From Streptomyces sp. DG1A-41 (GTDB lineage: Bacteria; Actinomycetota; Actinomycetes; Streptomycetales; Streptomycetaceae), in assembly GCF_037055355.1 (NCBI RefSeq), contig NZ_CP146350.1, forward strand, positions 4,611,001-4,675,000: 64,000 nt of DNA, given 5' to 3'. The translations under genes and the position numbers were made by a program. Positions within the stretch are counted from its first letter, which is position 1. Every line of letters begins with the position of its first letter. Shown in pieces: positions 61,094-64,000 of this stretch. The notes beneath the pieces are model-generated. The model was not told where the DNA came from, did no database searches, and saw only the letters and a program-made list of their open reading frames with translations.

Positions 61094-61651
61094 TCAGAAC
61101 GCCCAACGCGTGTGGCTGAAGACGCCGTTGTCGCGGCCGAAGCCGTACGCCGTCGCCGGTGCCACCGCGAACACCACATCGTCCCCGCTGCGGAACGCGT
61201 CCCCCATGCCGTGGAAGGTGCCCTCGGGGGAGGTGATGTGCGGCCCGTACTTCGTCTCGAACGCCGTGATCACCTCCTCCAGCAGCGCCGGGTCGGCAAC
61301 CGGCTCCGCCGTGCCCTCGACCACGAGGTCGAGCCCCTGGGCGAGCGAGTTCGCGCCGGTGGTCAGCGCACAGTGCGCGTCGTGCGCGAGGTTCTTCGCC
61401 TTCTGCTCCTCCCTGCCGGTGGAGAAGTACAGCGCTCCGTCGTGCCAGGCGGCGATGCAGGGCGTGACGTGCAGTCTGCCGTCGGGCCGCACCGTGGACA
61501 CCCAGAAGATCTCGGCGGCCTCCAGATGCCGCTGGGCCTCAATCCAGTCGACGGCGGTGACGTTCGAGGCACCCGGGCGCGGATTGAGCGCGGAACTGTA
61601 ACGGGCGTCGAGCTCGGTCGTGGGCTGCTTCGCGGGTCCTGGTGCGGGCAT
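61094..61651 (-). CDS. Pyridoxamine 5'-phosphate oxidase-family protein
   Basis: 185 residues. Split-barrel flavin fold: IFWVSTVRPDGRLHVTPCIAAWHDGALYFSTGREEQKAKNLAHDAHCALTTG is the classic core, with the flavin-phosphate contacts in the strand pair and 'KAKNLAHD'. Such proteins bind FMN, F420 or haem; the actual cofactor is not clear. It may be an F420-dependent reductase in an actinomycete. Convergent with thrS with only six bases between stops. Confidence 0.92.
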   Translation of the reverse strand: MPAPGPAKQPTTELDARYSSALNPRPGASNVTAVDWIEAQRHLEAAEIFWVSTVRPDGRLHVTPCIAAWHDGALYFSTGREEQKAKNLAHDAHCALTTGANSLAQGLDLVVEGTAEPVADPALLEEVITAFETKYGPHITSPEGTFHGMGDAFRSGDDVVFAVAPATAYGFGRDNGVFSHTRWAF

Positions 61652-61780
61652 GGCGGATCTCCTTCGTCGGCTCTCTCCGATAACGACCGGCGGCCCGCAC
61701 CGGAATCATCGCCACCCCAGGCCGTAGGGTCGCGGGTGCCGCTCCGCCCCGGAGCGGCCGGAGCGAAAGGAGGCCTGGTC

Positions 61781-62740
61781 GTGACGGACGGTCAGCGCAT
61801 CCCGGTGATCATCGACTGCGACACCGGCGTCGACGACGCCCTCGCCCTGCTGTTCGCCGTACGGCACCCTGCGCTCGACGTGCGGGCGATCACCTGCGTG
61901 GCCGGGAACACGGACGTCGACGGCGTGGTCCGCAACACCCTGACCGTGCTGGAGGTGGCCGGTGCCGGGGACATTCCCGTCGCCCGGGGGGCCGAGCGTC
62001 CGCTGATCGAACCCGTGCGGACGGCGCGGCATGTGCACGGGCAGGACGGCATGGGGGATCTGGGGCTGCCCGCGCCGACCCGCGTGCCGGTCGACGTGGA
62101 CGCGGTGGCGCTGCTGCGTCGCGAGATCCTCGCCTCGCCGAGGCCGGTCACGCTCATTCCCATGGCGCCCCTGACGAACATCGCGCTGCTGCTGCGGACG
62201 CACCCCGAGGTGACCCGCAACATCGAGCGGATCGTGTTCATGGGCGGCGCGGTGGCGACCGGGAACGCCACGCCGGTCGCGGAGTTCAACGTGTGGCACG
62301 ACCCGGAGGCGGCGGCGGTTCTGCTCACCGCGGGGGTGCCGATCACGATGTACGGGCTGGACGTGTTCAAGAAGGTGCTGGTGTCGGCGGGGGAGGTGCA
62401 GCGGCTGCGGGCGAGTGCGGATCCGAGTCTGCGGATGGCCGGTGAGCTGCTCGCCCACCGGGATCCGGCCACGTCGGGCGATCCCACGCCCATGGGTGGG
62501 CTCGGTGACGCGGGTGCGGTCTGCGCGGTCGTCGACCCGAAGGGACTGACCACCGAGCGGCTGCAGGTCGAGGTCGTCCTCGCCCCGGGGCCCGCCCGCG
62601 GCCAGACGATCGTCGACCGCCGGCCGCGGCCCGGGGAGTCGGAGATCCACGGAGGTGCCCGTGAGCGGCCCCTGGTGGACGTGGCGCTGGGCGTGGACGT
62701 TGAGCGGTATGTGAAGCTATGGCTGAGAACGCTGGAGTAA
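61781..62740 (+). CDS. Nucleoside hydrolase
   Basis: 319 residues from a GTG at 61781 preceded by AAAGGAGG. The Ca2+-binding signature IIDCDTGVDDALAL (10-23) is complete, with AGNTDVDGVVRNTL, IVFMGGAVATGNATPVAEFN and a second calcium Asp in the GLGDAGAV region. It cleaves the N-glycosidic bond of nucleosides for salvage, in the cytoplasm; base preference unknown. Confidence 0.95.
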   Translation: MTDGQRIPVIIDCDTGVDDALALLFAVRHPALDVRAITCVAGNTDVDGVVRNTLTVLEVAGAGDIPVARGAERPLIEPVRTARHVHGQDGMGDLGLPAPTRVPVDVDAVALLRREILASPRPVTLIPMAPLTNIALLLRTHPEVTRNIERIVFMGGAVATGNATPVAEFNVWHDPEAAAVLLTAGVPITMYGLDVFKKVLVSAGEVQRLRASADPSLRMAGELLAHRDPATSGDPTPMGGLGDAGAVCAVVDPKGLTTERLQVEVVLAPGPARGQTIVDRRPRPGESEIHGGARERPLVDVALGVDVERYVKLWLRTLE

Positions 62741-62757
62741 GCCTGGGAGACGCCTCC

Positions 62758-64000
62758 CTAAGCACCCTTGCGCGGCCTGCCTCGTCTCGGGGCGGGCGGA
62801 CGCCAAGAGTCCACGTCCTTGACTGAAAGGCCGAGGCGGGTGAGGTGTTCGTCATAGGCGCGCTCGAGGGTTTCCCGGTCCGGCGTCGGGCCAGTGCTGA
62901 GTCCGTCGTCGGGGGCCGTAACCCAGGGGAGAAGCTCTGAGAATGCCTTGAGCAGGGGCAGGGCCGACTCCGGACGCTGTGCATGGGCGTGGGAATCGGC
63001 TTCGAGGAGGTTGAGTACCACCATGGCCCGCTCGTCGGCGGTCCAGCCCGCCCAGCCGATCGGCGTGGTGGGAGACAGGGGTGAGAAGGATGAAGCGAAC
63101 GAAACGAACCGCTCGTTCGGGACGTCGAACTTGCCGCGGTGCCGCCAGTAGGACGGCCTGAGGAAGTCCCCGGACGTGAAGCGCGGTAGGACCGGGCTCG
63201 AAAGGCGCACGTCGGCGACGAACTCCTGTCCGTCTTCTCGGCGTTGGACTTCCCATACCTTTTCCCAGACGCGCCGCTTGGCGAGACCCGACGTCTTGTA
63301 CCGGAGAGGCGCAGCCTGCGGCACGTGTTCGTCGGCGAGCAGGTCCAGCAGCACGTCGGACGTCACGGCAGCGGGAGCGTAGAGCGCCGCCAGCGTGGTG
63401 AAGTCTTCGTTCCCACACAGCAGTTCGGCCAGTTGGCGGACCGTCCGGGCGACAGGTCGGCGCCCTGCCGGGGAAGACTCGTACCACAGGTGGGACGCCT
63501 CGCAGTGGTCGAGCAGGCGTTGCCGGAGCATGGGGCCAATCCTGGTTTCCCAGGGGTCGACCGACCAGCGGCGTTTGTACTCGGGCTGCTCCAGTAGCCT
63601 CAGTGACGCGTTCTGCTCGATCGCGTTCACCCGGCGTCGCACCAGCTCCCGGTACGCCGGAGGCCAGTGCTGGGGAGGGTTGGTCACCGGCGTCGCCGAG
63701 TGGCGCGTGAACCACTGCGTCTCCACCTCTCCCGCTGCGGCGCGCCGGGCGAGCACGATTTCGAAGGCTCGTTCCCCCAGGGCGAGATCGGGTACGTCCT
63801 CGAGCGGGCCGTTCAGTTCTCCGTCGTCGGGGATCAGGCCGTAGTGGGCGTACACCTTCCAGTCGAGTTCCTCCTGGAAGGCGATCATCCGTGATCTGAG
63901 GGACGCCCATCGGTGTCGGGCCGAGTGGAGGAGCCGGGCGGTGATCCGGGTGTCCGGGGCGGCGATCTCCCGCAGGACGTGCTGCGACTTGGCCGCCAGG
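62758..64000 (-). CDS. pglX: BREX type 2 / Pgl system DNA methyltransferase PglX, C-terminal part
   Basis: The frame is open to the right edge; about 413 C-terminal residues are visible, ending at TAG 62758. They match the end of PglX: LLHSARHRWASLRSRMIAFQEELDWKVYAHYGL, LGERAFEIVLARR, VETQWFTRHSATPVTNPPQHWPPAYRELVRRRVNAIEQN, EYKRRWSVDPWE, then GLAKRRVWEKVWEVQRREDG, FLRPSYWRHRGKFDVPNERFVSF and GWAGWTADERAMV, and a basic end (RPPAPRRGRPRKGA). PglX methylates adenine and is the self-marking component of phage growth limitation/BREX-2. The catalytic domain lies beyond the edge, so activity cannot be judged. Confidence 0.9.
   Translation of the reverse strand, partial: LAAKSQHVLREIAAPDTRITARLLHSARHRWASLRSRMIAFQEELDWKVYAHYGLIPDDGELNGPLEDVPDLALGERAFEIVLARRAAAGEVETQWFTRHSATPVTNPPQHWPPAYRELVRRRVNAIEQNASLRLLEQPEYKRRWSVDPWETRIGPMLRQRLLDHCEASHLWYESSPAGRRPVARTVRQLAELLCGNEDFTTLAALYAPAAVTSDVLLDLLADEHVPQAAPLRYKTSGLAKRRVWEKVWEVQRREDGQEFVADVRLSSPVLPRFTSGDFLRPSYWRHRGKFDVPNERFVSFASSFSPLSPTTPIGWAGWTADERAMVVLNLLEADSHAHAQRPESALPLLKAFSELLPWVTAPDDGLSTGPTPDRETLERAYDEHLTRLGLSVKDVDSWRPPAPRRGRPRKGA

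Noticed and set aside
58635..61106. 823-residue minus-strand ORF covering the lipoprotein and the whole thrS gene
   Set aside because: Only the part from 59438 has a signal peptide and ribosome site; the rest is the shadow of thrS and its leader.
1..64000. tRNA, rRNA and insertion-sequence genes
   Set aside because: I looked through the intergenic spacers for cloverleaf-like sequences, rRNA motifs, transposase domains and terminal inverted repeats and found none that held up.

Overview
The window is a stretch of Streptomyces-type chromosome. It has very high GC with strong third-position bias, many GTG and TTG starts, GTGA/ATGA start-stop overlaps, Tat signal peptides, a WhiJ-type regulator trio, mycothiol-dependent and DUF5753/DUF397 families, and a perfect Streptomyces-type parS site. 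Order and content (branched-chain E2, S11 carboxypeptidase, aspS, metG, PhoX, second thrS) recall the oriC-proximal half of the S. coelicolor chromosome. That match is from memory, not a search.

Layout. 1-428 is the 3' end of a 2-oxoacid dehydrogenase E2. 583-4607 is a cell-wall block: a DUF1906 protein, a Tat-exported M15-like protein whose zinc ligands are gone, and an S11 D,D-carboxypeptidase. 4745-16878 is mostly housekeeping: GntR/MFS pair, methyltransferase, mycothiol-type isomerase family, nitrilase-family hydrolase, GlxA regulator, thioredoxin-NHL protein, M18 aminopeptidase, acyl-CoA dehydrogenase. 17013-29014 holds two exported intradiol dioxygenase-like proteins, pirin, PhyH, an AI-2E-type permease, a multidomain PP2C phosphatase, parS-aspS and an MFS carrier. 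29080-30193 is a decayed junction of two genes. 30296-41614 has metG, a vWA protein, PhoX behind a PHO box, a hydrolase fused to a VanJ-like phosphoesterase, and a MocR regulator.

42315-47768 is the most unusual part. It holds a caspase-like protein without its catalytic dyad, an EACC1 protein, an active-looking caspase, a membrane protein with substrate-binding-like and vWA parts, and a solute-binding lipoprotein. The last four are overlapping or nearly so. I read it as a conflict or cell-death module with an outward-facing sensor. Small secreted and membrane proteins and a WhiJ-like trio follow (47886-50105).

50095-57950 carries a secreted beta-propeller/Ig protein, a divergent MerR/SDR pair, a 56-residue exported peptide facing an XRE-TPR regulator (RRNPP-like layout), a two-gene permease operon and a GAF-ANTAR protein. 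57951-58634 is a gene-free stretch with a 90-bp minisatellite. 58635-62740 includes a catalytic-core-only threonyl-tRNA synthetase behind a leader peptide with three consecutive Thr codons and a strong hairpin. The right edge (62758-64000) is the C-terminal part of a BREX type 2 / Pgl methyltransferase, PglX.

Several otherwise good genes (GntR, caspase/vWA, thrS, the Rpn-like remnant) are each broken by what looks like a single missing base. They may be real frameshifts or assembly errors. No tRNA, rRNA, CRISPR array or insertion sequence was recognised.
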